The notes: generated from the letters alone by a model not told the origin. A DNA stretch of 64,000 nt from CAZQFV01 sp964592645 (GCA_964592645.1 CAZQFV010000007.1:62001-126000), one strand, 5' to 3'. Positions 42,789-51,110 are shown, numbered from the stretch's first letter. Program-made: numbers and translations.

Positions 42789-43709
42789 ATGTTCCGCAAG
42801 TGGTACCCCGGCTGGGTCGTCGTTGGGCTGATCGCGCTCACCCTGGCCGGCCTGGCCGTCGCCGCCGCGGCCGGCGCCCGCCCGCTGGCGCCTCTGCGCC
42901 TGCTCCCGCGCTACTCCTGGGATCTGCTGGCCGAGGAAGCGCAGACCATCTCCGGCTGCACGGCGGCCGGCTGCCATACCCTGGACGGGATGCACACCTG
43001 CGCCCGCTGCCACAGCCGGCACGGCGACGCCCAGTTGAGCGCCGTCGCCTTTGGCAACTTGCTCCTGCTGACCGGCGACGTGCCGGAGCCGGGCTATATC
43101 CCGATCAATGACATCCTGCCCTACCGCGAGTTCACCCGCACGGCGATGCCCCTCCTCGATTTCTTGTCCCAACACGGAGTCGACGATTTCGAAAGTGTCA
43201 ACCTCTCTTCCCGTGACGGCGGCTTTGTCACCATCGCCCGCGAGGACCTGGGACCGGGTTCGCTGCTCCTGCCCTACGCCGACGGCGTGCGCTTTGCCGA
43301 TGAGAAGCTGCATGTCTCGGCCTGGCTCAGGGGAATCGACCGCATCGTCGTCGTCGGGCGGGAGAGGCCGCTGACCATCGGCGGGACGGCGACCTCCATC
43401 GGGCGGCTGCTCCTAGGCTCCACGCGCTGGGTCACCATCGAGCAGACCACGGTGCTGCTGCAGGACCGGGAGGATCAGCAGGTCCGGCGGGCGCAGACCG
43501 CCATGCGCGTCGAGGGGGTGCCGCTGGCCGATCTGCTGGCCGGCCCCCTGCGGGTGCGCAATGCCCGGGGCGAGGAGCGCTTCCTGACGGCAGAGGAGGC
43601 CGGCCGCGCCGTGTTGGCCGTGGTCTTTGGCGATGTCACCATCGTCGTCCCGGGCGAGGGGCGCGGTCAGTGGGTCCGCGATGTGGAGGAGATTTACAGT
43701 GAGAAATAG
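42789..43709 (+). CDS. Membrane-anchored protein with CxxxCH/CxxCH heme-like motifs and sulfite-oxidase-fold units
   Basis: 306 residues. An N-terminal helix (GWVVVGLIALTLAGLAVAAAAG) anchors or exports it. Residues ~57-76 contain CTAAGCH and CARCH, a CxxxCH and a CxxCH, the second being a standard c-type heme site. Two sulfite-oxidase-like beta units follow (around VDDFESVNLSSRDGGFV and MRVEGVPLADLLAG). The protein may carry electrons or bind a metal at the cell surface for the transporter. GTGAGGAGGT precedes ATG. Heme attachment is inferred from motif only. Confidence 0.7.
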   Translation: MFRKWYPGWVVVGLIALTLAGLAVAAAAGARPLAPLRLLPRYSWDLLAEEAQTISGCTAAGCHTLDGMHTCARCHSRHGDAQLSAVAFGNLLLLTGDVPEPGYIPINDILPYREFTRTAMPLLDFLSQHGVDDFESVNLSSRDGGFVTIAREDLGPGSLLLPYADGVRFADEKLHVSAWLRGIDRIVVVGRERPLTIGGTATSIGRLLLGSTRWVTIEQTTVLLQDREDQQVRRAQTAMRVEGVPLADLLAGPLRVRNARGEERFLTAEEAGRAVLAVVFGDVTIVVPGEGRGQWVRDVEEIYSEK

Positions 43710-44961
43710 GCCGTTTGCAGCAGTAGGGGCGACGCATGCGTCGCCCCTACGCCGGCAGGGTAGCCCACTCGTAGGGGGCGCTGAAGCATCCCGCCTGCGC
43801 GCTAAAGCGCGCACCACGAACCCATGGGCAGTAGCCATGGCCCTCCTGCTGCTCCTCGTGCTGCTGGCCGGCTGCAGCCTGGGCTGGCAGGCCGCCGTCC
43901 AGCTGCCGGGAGAGCCGCCCTGGACTGTCAACCGGGCGCTGCTCCGCCAGTTGAGCCGCTTCGCGGAGGAGGTCGATGGGCGGCACCTGGTGCCGCTGGA
44001 GCGCCTGCTGGAGCAGGCCGGGGCCGAGGTGGTGGAGCGCATCGTCGTCGTCGAGCCCGGCGGGGCGCGCCACGAGTACGAATGGCGGGCGGTGGCCGAG
44101 GATTCCTGGTGGCTGCCGGACGGCCGGCTGCAGATCGTCTCGGAGACCCTCCCGGTTGCCGTGGTGGAGGTGGGGCAGTCGGCGCTGCTGGGCCGGGTCC
44201 AGGTGCACATCGCCGACATCGCCCCGACGATCGCCGCGGCGCTGGGGGTGCCGGCCCCGGCCCAGGCGACGGGGCAGGCGCGGGAAGTGGCGCCGGCCGG
44301 CCATGCCCTCTTGCTCTACCTGGACGGGTTCGGCTACCAGCGCTACCAGGAGGCCGCCCAACTGGGCCTCGTCCCCAACCTGGCGGCACTGGGCGAGCCG
44401 CTGCTGGGGCTGACCGTCTACCCTCCGGCCACCACCCTGGCCTCGGCGGCGCTGCTGACTGGGGCGAGCCCGGCGGCGAGCGGCGTGGAGGTGCGGGGCG
44501 TCCGCCAGACCACGGCGGAGACGCTGCCGGACGTGCTGGCGGCCGCCGGCCGGACGGTCCTCGCCGTCGAGGGCGACGCCCTGGCCTTTAACCTGCGCAG
44601 CACCGAGGCGCGCCTGTCCGGCGACCGCGACGGCAACGGCCTCACCGACGACAATGTCCTGTCCAATACCCTGGCGGTGCTGCAGGCCGGCATGCCCGAC
44701 TTGCTGTGGGTCCACTTCCACGGGATCGACGACGCCGGGCACACCTACGGGGTGGGCTCGCCGGAGCAGGACGCCCGCCTGGCTGCCGAGGACGCGGCCG
44801 TGGGCGCGATCCTGGCGGCACTGCCCCCCGACACGCTGGTGGTCATTGTGGCCGACCACGGGATGCACCCGATCCAGGAGGACGAGGAGGAGCGGCTGGG
44901 CAACCACGGCCAGCTCGTCGCCGCGGACATGTTCATCCCGGTGTGGATATTCTCTCGTTAG
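43699..44961 (+). CDS. Lipoprotein phosphodiesterase/pyrophosphatase (alkaline phosphatase superfamily) with sulfite-oxidase-like N-terminal region
   Basis: 420 residues from GTG 43699, which overlaps the upstream stop and follows GGAGGAG. A later ATG (43837) begins directly at the lipoprotein signal (ALLLLLVLLAGC). The 45 codons between hold a 28-base palindromic repeat read as VGATHASPL. After the lipobox, ~110 residues resemble the sulfite-oxidase-fold units of the neighbours. The catalytic part resembles nucleotide pyrophosphatases: LYLDGFGYQRY, the nucleophile region YPPATTLASAALLTG, HFHGIDDAGHTYG and VADHGMHP. It may cleave nucleotides from extracellular cofactors, which would fit a cofactor-scavenging locus (inference). 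Confidence 0.75.
   Translation: MRNRPFAAVGATHASPLRRQGSPLVGGAEASRLRAKARTTNPWAVAMALLLLLVLLAGCSLGWQAAVQLPGEPPWTVNRALLRQLSRFAEEVDGRHLVPLERLLEQAGAEVVERIVVVEPGGARHEYEWRAVAEDSWWLPDGRLQIVSETLPVAVVEVGQSALLGRVQVHIADIAPTIAAALGVPAPAQATGQAREVAPAGHALLLYLDGFGYQRYQEAAQLGLVPNLAALGEPLLGLTVYPPATTLASAALLTGASPAASGVEVRGVRQTTAETLPDVLAAAGRTVLAVEGDALAFNLRSTEARLSGDRDGNGLTDDNVLSNTLAVLQAGMPDLLWVHFHGIDDAGHTYGVGSPEQDARLAAEDAAVGAILAALPPDTLVVIVADHGMHPIQEDEEERLGNHGQLVAADMFIPVWIFSR
43723..43750. repeat. Perfect 28-base palindrome inside a reading frame
   Basis: GTAGGGGCGACGCA and its exact complement with no spacer. A second inverted repeat (TGCGCGC-TAAA-GCGCGCA) lies at 43796-43813. Both fall between the probable GTG start and the lipobox of the phosphodiesterase gene, and look like an inserted repeat element. 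Confidence 0.8.
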
Positions 44962-45029
44962 CGTGGAACCACGGGGCCGCGCTCGAAGCGTTCGCGCGCC
45001 GGACCCCGCGGAGAATAGAGGAGGAACCT

Positions 45030-45482
45030 ATGCGCAAGATCGTTCCGTTCACCCTGGTACTGCTGCTCGCCCTCCTGGCGGGCGCCTGTGGGCCTGCGCC
45101 CACCCCGGCCAAGACGGTCGTGCCCGTCGCCCCGCCGGCGCTGGCCATCTTTGGCAAGGTCGACACGCCGCTGCAGCCCACCCTGGACGAGATCAGGGCC
45201 CTGGGGATGGAGAAGCTCACCCTGGAGCACCCCAAGAACGGCCCCACGGAGTATGAAGGGGTCCGCCTGAACAAGCTGCTGGACAAGGCCGGTCTGGCCG
45301 CGGACGCCGCCACCATCAGCTTCGTCGCCGCGGACGGGTTCAGCGCCGACGTCGCGGTGGCCGACATCAAGGCCTGCGCCGACTGCCTGATCGCCGTCGC
45401 CGGCGCCACCCTGAACATGGCCATGCCCGGCATGTCCAGCAAGGCGTGGGTCAAGGGTGTGGTCACGATCGAGGTCAAGTAA
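45030..45482 (+). CDS. Small lipoprotein with sulfite-oxidase-fold domain
   Basis: 150 residues. Lipoprotein signal with lipobox LAGAC, a short Pro-rich spacer, then one unit of the molybdopterin-binding fold (IFGKVDTPLQPTLDEIRALG, YEGVRLNKLLDKAGL, SFVAADGFSADVAVADI). Two cysteines (CADC) occur at a position where other members of the locus have none. The Mo-ligating cysteine of sulfite oxidase is absent. AGAGGAGGA precedes the ATG. Likely a surface binding protein of the ECF locus. Confidence 0.75.
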   Translation: MRKIVPFTLVLLLALLAGACGPAPTPAKTVVPVAPPALAIFGKVDTPLQPTLDEIRALGMEKLTLEHPKNGPTEYEGVRLNKLLDKAGLAADAATISFVAADGFSADVAVADIKACADCLIAVAGATLNMAMPGMSSKAWVKGVVTIEVK

Positions 45483-45507
45483 CGCCAATCGCCCGCGGGG
45501 GAACCGC

Positions 45508-45534
45508 GTAGGGGCGGGGTAACCCAGCCCCTAC
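45508..45534. repeat. GTAGGGGC...GCCCCTAC inverted repeat
   Basis: Eight-base perfect outer arms (45508-45515, 45527-45534) with a nearly paired interior (GGGT/ACCC). Third copy of the family seen at 3526 and 43723. It lies in the 110-base gap between two lipoprotein genes. Confidence 0.75.
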
Positions 45535-45592
45535 GGACTGGCGGCAACGCCGTCGGGCCGGAGGCGTTGTGAACAAGGTTTCGGAGGTCAAG

Positions 45593-46078
45593 ATGCGTTA
45601 TCGCAAGCAGAGGATCGCCCTGCTCCTGGCGCTGTCGCTCCTGGCGGCGCTGGCCGCGTGTGGGAGCAGCGCTCCGCAGGTGGACTGGCAGCTCAAGGTC
45701 ACGGGCGCCGTCGCCACGCCGCTCACGCTCAGCTACAGCGACCTGGTGGGGATGCCCCAGGTGGAGCTGAAAGAGGTGCTGATGGAAAAGTCCACGGGGG
45801 AGGATGAAGTGACCTCGTGGTCCGGCGTGCCGCTGGGGGAGATCTGGAAAAAAGCCGGCGTCTCCGACTATACCGTGGTGGTGGCGCTGGCTTCGGATGG
45901 CTATGCCCTGGAGATCCCCAAAGACGAACTGGACGGGGCGATCGTCGCCCTGAAGGACCACGAGGGCTGGATCGCCAACACCGACAAGGAGCACGGCCCC
46001 ATCCGGCTGGTCTGTCCGCAGGCGCCGGGGAACCGCTGGGTGTTCCAGCTGACGGAGCTGCAGGTGGTGGCGCCCTAG
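45593..46078 (+). CDS. Lipoprotein with molybdopterin-binding-type (sulfite oxidase) domain
   Basis: 161 residues. Lipobox LAACG, then a complete sulfite-oxidase-like domain: VTGAVATPLTLSYSDLVGMP, SWSGVPLGEIWKKAGV, SDGYALEIPKDEL and HGPIRLVCPQAPGNRWV. The Mo-ligating cysteine before the W-x-GVPL motif is missing, so it would bind rather than catalyse. I chose ATG 45593, five bases after GGAGG; a GTG at 45569 is in frame. Last intact gene of the ECF locus. Confidence 0.8.
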   Translation: MRYRKQRIALLLALSLLAALAACGSSAPQVDWQLKVTGAVATPLTLSYSDLVGMPQVELKEVLMEKSTGEDEVTSWSGVPLGEIWKKAGVSDYTVVVALASDGYALEIPKDELDGAIVALKDHEGWIANTDKEHGPIRLVCPQAPGNRWVFQLTELQVVAP

Positions 46079-46082
46079 CGCG

Positions 46083-46923
46083 CTAGAGGCTGCCGTCCCG
46101 TAGCCCCAGCATCCGCACCACCTGCAGGGGGTCGGCCTTGCCGTGGGCCGGGAACGGCGGGATGCCCTCTCCCCGGTTGCGCTCCTGGGCCATCAGCGTC
46201 TCGGTAGCGTGGGGAAAGCCGCGGATGTCGGCAAAGAGCACGGCGGCCTCTTTGAGGTGGCGCTCCGGGCGCAGCAGGTCGTCCCGGTGGTCCATCACCG
46301 CACGCAGGCGCTCCGGCGACATCACGCTGGCGAAACGCTGGCGCATGGGGCGCTTCTCCCGCTCGGCCCAGGAGAGGCGCTCGACCAGGACCACGCCGCC
46401 GCCCCCCAGGGCACCGGCGGCCGGCGCCATCACGGGCAGGAGAAGGTCGGCATAGACAAAGGCCAGCGCGGCCGCCAGCAGGCAGAGGAGCAGGCCCCCC
46501 AGCGTCGCGGCGATGCCCAGTCCTGGCCGGCCCAGGTTGAGGGCGACCAGCGCCAGCAGGCCGAGCAGCCCGACGAGCAGCGGGGCCAGCCAGGCCGGGG
46601 CGCGGTGCAGCCGGTCGCCGGCCAGCAGCGTATCCACGGCGTCGGCCTGGTTCTCCACCCCGGGCATGCGCTGCCGGCCGGCAAAGGGCGCGATGTGGCG
46701 GTCCTGCTCCAACTGGGTGGTGTAGCCGACCAGAGCCGCCGGATGGCGCCGTCGGCGTCGGAGGCGAAGGTGGCCAATCCCACCCCCCAGGCGGCCCGGG
46801 ACAGCGCCTCCACCGGTGGGCTGTAGGTCAGCCCCGTCCCCAGGCTGCCCCGCTGCTGCTGCAGGTTGGCCGGGAGCACGACGTTGCCGGCCGCGGCCAG
46901 GGCCGCGGCCAGGTGCGGGCATT
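46083..46923 (-). pseudogene. Decayed CHASE2-membrane-cyclase gene
   Basis: Two pieces in different frames. From about 46923 to 46740 the frame reads AAGNVVLPANLQ, LTYSPPVEALSRAAWGVG and DADGAIRR, as in CHASE2 sensor domains. It then switches frame near 46740 and continues with LVGYTTQLEQDRHIAPFAG, MPGVENQADAVDTLL, three membrane helices and VLFADIRGF, the first strand of a class III nucleotide cyclase. About 70-80 CHASE2 residues are missing at the frameshift, the start is lost, and the cyclase domain stops after a few residues. No functional product is expected. Confidence 0.8.
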
Positions 46924-46957
46924 CTCACCCCGCAGGTCGCCCAGCAGTAGAACCTAT

Positions 46958-47160
46958 CTCTAACTACGAAGGCACAAAGACACGAAGAAATGCAGAAACA
47001 GGAAGACACAGAAGCACTTTGTGCCTTTGTGGTTTGGGAGATGGCTTCTAGAAAGGGCGCAGGCGCCCCACGCACTGCGCGTGGAGCGCCTGCTGCTTGG
47101 GAGGAGCGCAAGCTCCTCGTTTTCTGCCGCCGGGCGCGATCGGCAGACCGCGCTGCCCGG
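46958..47160. repeat. Mosaic of dispersed repeats, no gene
   Basis: Contains AAGGCACAAAG (46969-46979) and its exact complement (47017-47027), flanked by CACGAAGAAATGC-type sequence related to 62019-62134. Next come a long hairpin GCAGGCGC...GCGCCTGC (47059-47093) and a hairpin GAGGAGC-GCAA-GCTCCTC-GTTTT (47101-47122), the latter terminator-like on the plus strand. No coding signal. Confidence 0.65.
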
Positions 47161-47162
47161 GG

Positions 47163-50100
47163 CTACTTGGCCATGTTCTTGTACACGAGGGGCAGGTACA
47201 CGGACCACCAGCGCTGCACTGTAACCAGGTGGCTGGTGGGGACATGCACCCCGCCGCAGTTGGTCGCGGTCATCACCACGGTGTAGTCGCCGGCCATGGC
47301 GTAGGTATGCACGGGGTTGGCCCCGGTGTCGTATGTCCCGTCGCCAAAGCTCCAGCTGTACTCGATCGTCGCGGTCCCGGTGGCGTAGCCGGTGAAGGTG
47401 ATCACGTCGCCGACGAACGGCTCTTCCGGCGTCCACGTAAAGTCGACGGCGCTGGGAGGAGTGCACGGCTCGTACAGGAAGGCGAGCCGGCCCTCGATCG
47501 CCGGCGAGACCGTTCCCTGGTCCGTGACATAGTTGATCACCGCGTCGCGCACATAGTATTGGGTGTCGGCGACGATCTGGTCGAGCGGCCAAAGGGTCTG
47601 GCTGCCGTCTCTAAAGTTGCACGAGCCGGCCGCCAGGTAGTTGACCGTCGAGACATCGTAGTAGGTGTCGGCGTCGTTGAAGTCGACCACCGTCCCGTTG
47701 AAGCTCAAGCCGGCCACGTTGTTGCCGTTGGGCGGGGCCGGGTACATGTCGGTATAGGTGATGTGCCCGCCGGCGTTGATGTCCAGCATACAGGTGGTGT
47801 AGTAGGAGTAGCCGCCGTAGCCCGGCACGTACTTGTAGTAGTAGTAGTTGCGGTAGGCGCGCTCCAGGATCGTCTTTAGCTGCGGGCCGTTCATGCGGAT
47901 CACCACCAGCGAGTTCTCGTAGGGCATCAGCGTGAACATATCGGCCACGGTCAGCGTGTAGGGGTCGGTGATGGTGGCCCCGGCGGCAATGGCCCGATTG
48001 GACATCGCGCCGGAGAGGTGAAAGTCGGGAAAGATGCCGTTCCGCTCCAGCTCGGCGACGGAGGAATCCGCCTGCAGGTTGGCGGCGTTGGTCTCCTCGG
48101 TGTAGGCGGTCAGGGCGCTGATCGGTGTGGTGGTCCAACCCAGGACCCGGCTGTTGTAGGCGTCCAGCATAGCCTTGTACGGATCGACGATCGCCTTGAT
48201 GTCGGGGTCTTCGGGCGTGGCGGCCGCGTCCACCTTGATGTAGCGGCCGGCCTGGGACAGCAGGTCGTACCCGCCCGAGCCGTTCGGCACAAAGCCCAGG
48301 ACCACCTGGCCCAGGTAGTTGTTATAGCGATACATCTGGGTGACCAGGACCGGGGCCCCGTCCGCGCCCTCCAGGATGGCCGGCAAGTACTTGTAGGAGC
48401 CGGAGTAGATGGTCTGCTTGCTCGGGTCGGTGTGGCTGTGCCCGCCGATGATCGCCGCCAGGCCGCCGGTCTGCGCCGCCATGTAGGTGTCGACGTTGTT
48501 ATCGACCTCGACGCTGCCGGGGATGGTGGTGAAGCCGATGTGCGTCAGTCCGACCACGGCGTCGTTCTCGGCGGCCAGGATCGGGACAAGTTCCTGGGCC
48601 TTGGCGATCGGATTGCTGAAGGAGAGCCCCTCGATGTTGCTGGGCAGCTCATAGTTGGGCACGCGGTGGTTGGTGATGCCCAGGATGGCAATGTTGATCA
48701 CGTCGGACGTCCCGCTCACGGGCACCGAGACGGTGATGTACGGCTTGACGCCCACCAGTTCCAGGCCGTAGCGGCCGTCGTCGGTGACGTTGGCCCCCAG
48801 GATCGGGAAGTCGGCCAGCCCGAACACGGAGGTAAAGACGTCGTTGCCAAAGTTGAACTCGTGGTTGCCCAGGACGAACGCCGTGTAGGTCATGGCGTTC
48901 ATCACGGCGATGGCCGGCTGGATGTGCATAGTCGGGGTGACGATGGGCGTGCCGTCGGCGGCGTAGCCGAAGCCGGCGGTCTTGAAGTAGTAGCTCATGG
49001 CGTCGCCCTGGATGGTATCGCCGGCGTTGAGCAGGAGGGCGTAGGGGTTCTTGGCCCGCTCCTGCTTCACCAACGTGGCCACCTGGGTCCAACCCGGGTA
49101 CGAGCCGGACTTTAGCAGGTTGCCGTGCTGGTCGTTGTGGTGCAAGATGGTGACCGGGAGGACCGGGCCGCCGGTATCATCGCCGTCGCGGTGGATGCGG
49201 TCGTCGAGCGCGGGCTCGTAGGGGTTGCTGATGGTGTAGACGGCCGAAATCCAGCGCTCGGCGCCGTCCAGCATGTCGCCCCAATAGGAGATGTTGGTCA
49301 GGTACTTGAAGGGCGTGAACCCGTCTTGGCCGGCCGGCGCCAGGAACTCGTTGGTGGCGATACGGTAGGTACGCCCCAGGTCCAACGGCTCCCAGGTGTT
49401 GGTGTCGGGGTTCCAGACCTCGATGTTGTAGGCGCCCCAGGCCCACGGCTGCGGACCGGGCAGGGTGTTGTTGTAGCGGTAGAAATCGTAGCGGACCCCG
49501 GCCACTTGCAAGGCCCCCTTGAAGAGGGTGGCGCTCTGGTTGAGCAGCTCCACGATCTGTGCCCCGGTCATGCTGCCGACGATGGTCTGGTTGCCAAAGG
49601 GCAACACACTGTACATCATGCCATGGGTGATCGTCTGGGGCCATGTCGTGGTGGGTGGGCCGGGCCAGATAAAGTCGGTGCGCAGCCCACCGGCGTTGTT
49701 AAAGACCATATCCACGTCGTTGAGCGGCTCGTCGTCGTTGTTCAGGTCGTTATAGATGGCGTCGTTGATGAACGCACCCATCTTCGAGTCGCCGTTGTAG
49801 TTGCGCTCGATGTTGCCGTTGGTATAGCCGACCACCCGGTTGATCTGATCCTGGTACCACGGGTCGTTGGCCCAGGCGTCGATGGCCGCCTTGATCTCGG
49901 CATCCTCCGGGTCGCCGGTGCCGACAACCAGCCGCTGCCAGGTCACACTCACATCGCCGCCCTTGGCGGTGTCGATCGCCAGGGTAGCCATGCCGACTTT
50001 GCGGCCGGCGTAGTGGGCCTGGACGACGGTCGTCCCGCTGATCACCTGCGCGGCAGCGAGATCCGTGTGGCTGTGGCCGCCGATGATCAGGTCCACCGGC

Positions 50101-50939
50101 GTGCCGCCCTTCACCAGCCGGCGGGCCAAGGTCTGATCCCCATACACGGGGAAGCCGTAGCCGTAGCCGCCGTCGGCGTTGCCGAGGTGGCTGAGCACGA
50201 CGATGGTGTCCGCCTGGGCATCCAATTCGGCCCAGTAGTGGGCGATGGACTCGGCCGGGTCCTTGAAGCAAAGGCCCGCCGTCGCCCAGGCGACGGTAAT
50301 AAAGGGCACTTCCTGCGTGGTCACGCCGATGATGCCGATCACAACTTTGTTGGGCGCGGCGCCCAGCGTGATCGTGACATAGGGGGCGTCCACAAAATCG
50401 GGCACGGTCCAACCGGCCGTGTCGCACGAGCCGGTGTCGCTGACGACGATGTTGGCCGAGACGAAGGGGAAATCGGCCTGGGCCGTGCGGCTAATGAGCA
50501 CCTCCTGCCCCCAGTCGAACTCGTGGTTGCCGAAGGTGGCCACGTCGTAGCCCACCCGGTTGTAGATGTCGATGGTGGACTCGCCGTAGAACAGGTTCGA
50601 CAGCAGGGATCCCTGCATGATGTCGCCGGCATCCAGGATCAGGGTGTAGCTGGGCTCCACCGTGTTGGTGAATATCTTGTAGGCGGTGCGGGCCATGCCG
50701 GGGTTGCTGCCGGAAAGCTGTAGGTTGCCGTGAAAGTCGTTGGTGTGAAAGATCGTGACCGTCACGACGGCGCTGGGGGCCAGCTCCGCGGGCCGCGCTG
50801 CCGTCGTGGAAACCGGCCCCACCACCAGGGCGGGGACGGAGTCTGTGCGGGGTAAGGGCGACGCCGCGATAGCCGGTGTCGCCAAAACCATGCTCACCAG
50901 GACCACCAAGAGCAGGACCCGATACCATGTGCGAGCCAT
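47163..50939 (-). CDS. Secreted double 5'-nucleotidase/metallophosphatase with PKD domain
   Basis: 1258 residues, about twice a normal 5'-nucleotidase. Signal peptide 1-26. Copy 1 has FHTNDFHGNL, DAGDIMQG, GNHEFDWG and GGHSHTD; copy 2 has LHHNDQHGNLL, NAGDTIQG, GNHEFNFG and GGHSHTDP. Both thus keep their dimetal ligands, and each is followed by a C-terminal nucleotide-binding domain (NNAGGLRTDF in copy 1; FHLSGAMSNRAIA in copy 2, a weaker match). A PKD domain (WSFGDGTYDTGANPVHTYA) and a terminal WSVYLPLVYKN motif follow. It would release phosphate and nucleosides from extracellular nucleotides. AAGGAGGT precedes ATG; promoter at 51082-51110. Confidence 0.92.
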   Translation of the reverse strand: MARTWYRVLLLVVLVSMVLATPAIAASPLPRTDSVPALVVGPVSTTAARPAELAPSAVVTVTIFHTNDFHGNLQLSGSNPGMARTAYKIFTNTVEPSYTLILDAGDIMQGSLLSNLFYGESTIDIYNRVGYDVATFGNHEFDWGQEVLISRTAQADFPFVSANIVVSDTGSCDTAGWTVPDFVDAPYVTITLGAAPNKVVIGIIGVTTQEVPFITVAWATAGLCFKDPAESIAHYWAELDAQADTIVVLSHLGNADGGYGYGFPVYGDQTLARRLVKGGTPVDLIIGGHSHTDLAAAQVISGTTVVQAHYAGRKVGMATLAIDTAKGGDVSVTWQRLVVGTGDPEDAEIKAAIDAWANDPWYQDQINRVVGYTNGNIERNYNGDSKMGAFINDAIYNDLNNDDEPLNDVDMVFNNAGGLRTDFIWPGPPTTTWPQTITHGMMYSVLPFGNQTIVGSMTGAQIVELLNQSATLFKGALQVAGVRYDFYRYNNTLPGPQPWAWGAYNIEVWNPDTNTWEPLDLGRTYRIATNEFLAPAGQDGFTPFKYLTNISYWGDMLDGAERWISAVYTISNPYEPALDDRIHRDGDDTGGPVLPVTILHHNDQHGNLLKSGSYPGWTQVATLVKQERAKNPYALLLNAGDTIQGDAMSYYFKTAGFGYAADGTPIVTPTMHIQPAIAVMNAMTYTAFVLGNHEFNFGNDVFTSVFGLADFPILGANVTDDGRYGLELVGVKPYITVSVPVSGTSDVINIAILGITNHRVPNYELPSNIEGLSFSNPIAKAQELVPILAAENDAVVGLTHIGFTTIPGSVEVDNNVDTYMAAQTGGLAAIIGGHSHTDPSKQTIYSGSYKYLPAILEGADGAPVLVTQMYRYNNYLGQVVLGFVPNGSGGYDLLSQAGRYIKVDAAATPEDPDIKAIVDPYKAMLDAYNSRVLGWTTTPISALTAYTEETNAANLQADSSVAELERNGIFPDFHLSGAMSNRAIAAGATITDPYTLTVADMFTLMPYENSLVVIRMNGPQLKTILERAYRNYYYYKYVPGYGGYSYYTTCMLDINAGGHITYTDMYPAPPNGNNVAGLSFNGTVVDFNDADTYYDVSTVNYLAAGSCNFRDGSQTLWPLDQIVADTQYYVRDAVINYVTDQGTVSPAIEGRLAFLYEPCTPPSAVDFTWTPEEPFVGDVITFTGYATGTATIEYSWSFGDGTYDTGANPVHTYAMAGDYTVVMTATNCGGVHVPTSHLVTVQRWWSVYLPLVYKNMAK

Positions 50940-51068
50940 GACCTTTACCTCCTTGTTCGGTGACTTTGCCAGAGTTCCCTTACCTACCCTTTGCCGATAG
51001 ACACCTCCTGTTTCTACATAGCCTGGCCTTTCGAAGGCGAAAAACCCTCCCAGGCGATGGACTGTTTT

Positions 51069-51110
51069 CTGTGGTATGCCCAGTATACCACAGCCACTTT
51101 GAACTTACAA
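51069..51110 (-). promoter_or_regulatory. Promoter with overlapping inverted repeat (possible operator)
   Basis: On the minus strand TTGTAA (51105-51110) and TATACT (51082-51087) are 17 bases apart, 140 bases ahead of the 5'-nucleotidase gene. A nine-base perfect inverted repeat, CTGTGGTAT and ATACCACAG (51069-51077, 51085-51093), covers the -10 element, as an operator would. The rest of the ~290-base gap shows no gene. Confidence 0.55.

Noticed and set aside
47101..47122. Terminator for the 5'-nucleotidase gene
   Set aside because: The T-run is on the plus strand, opposite to that gene; on the minus strand the hairpin lacks a U-run.
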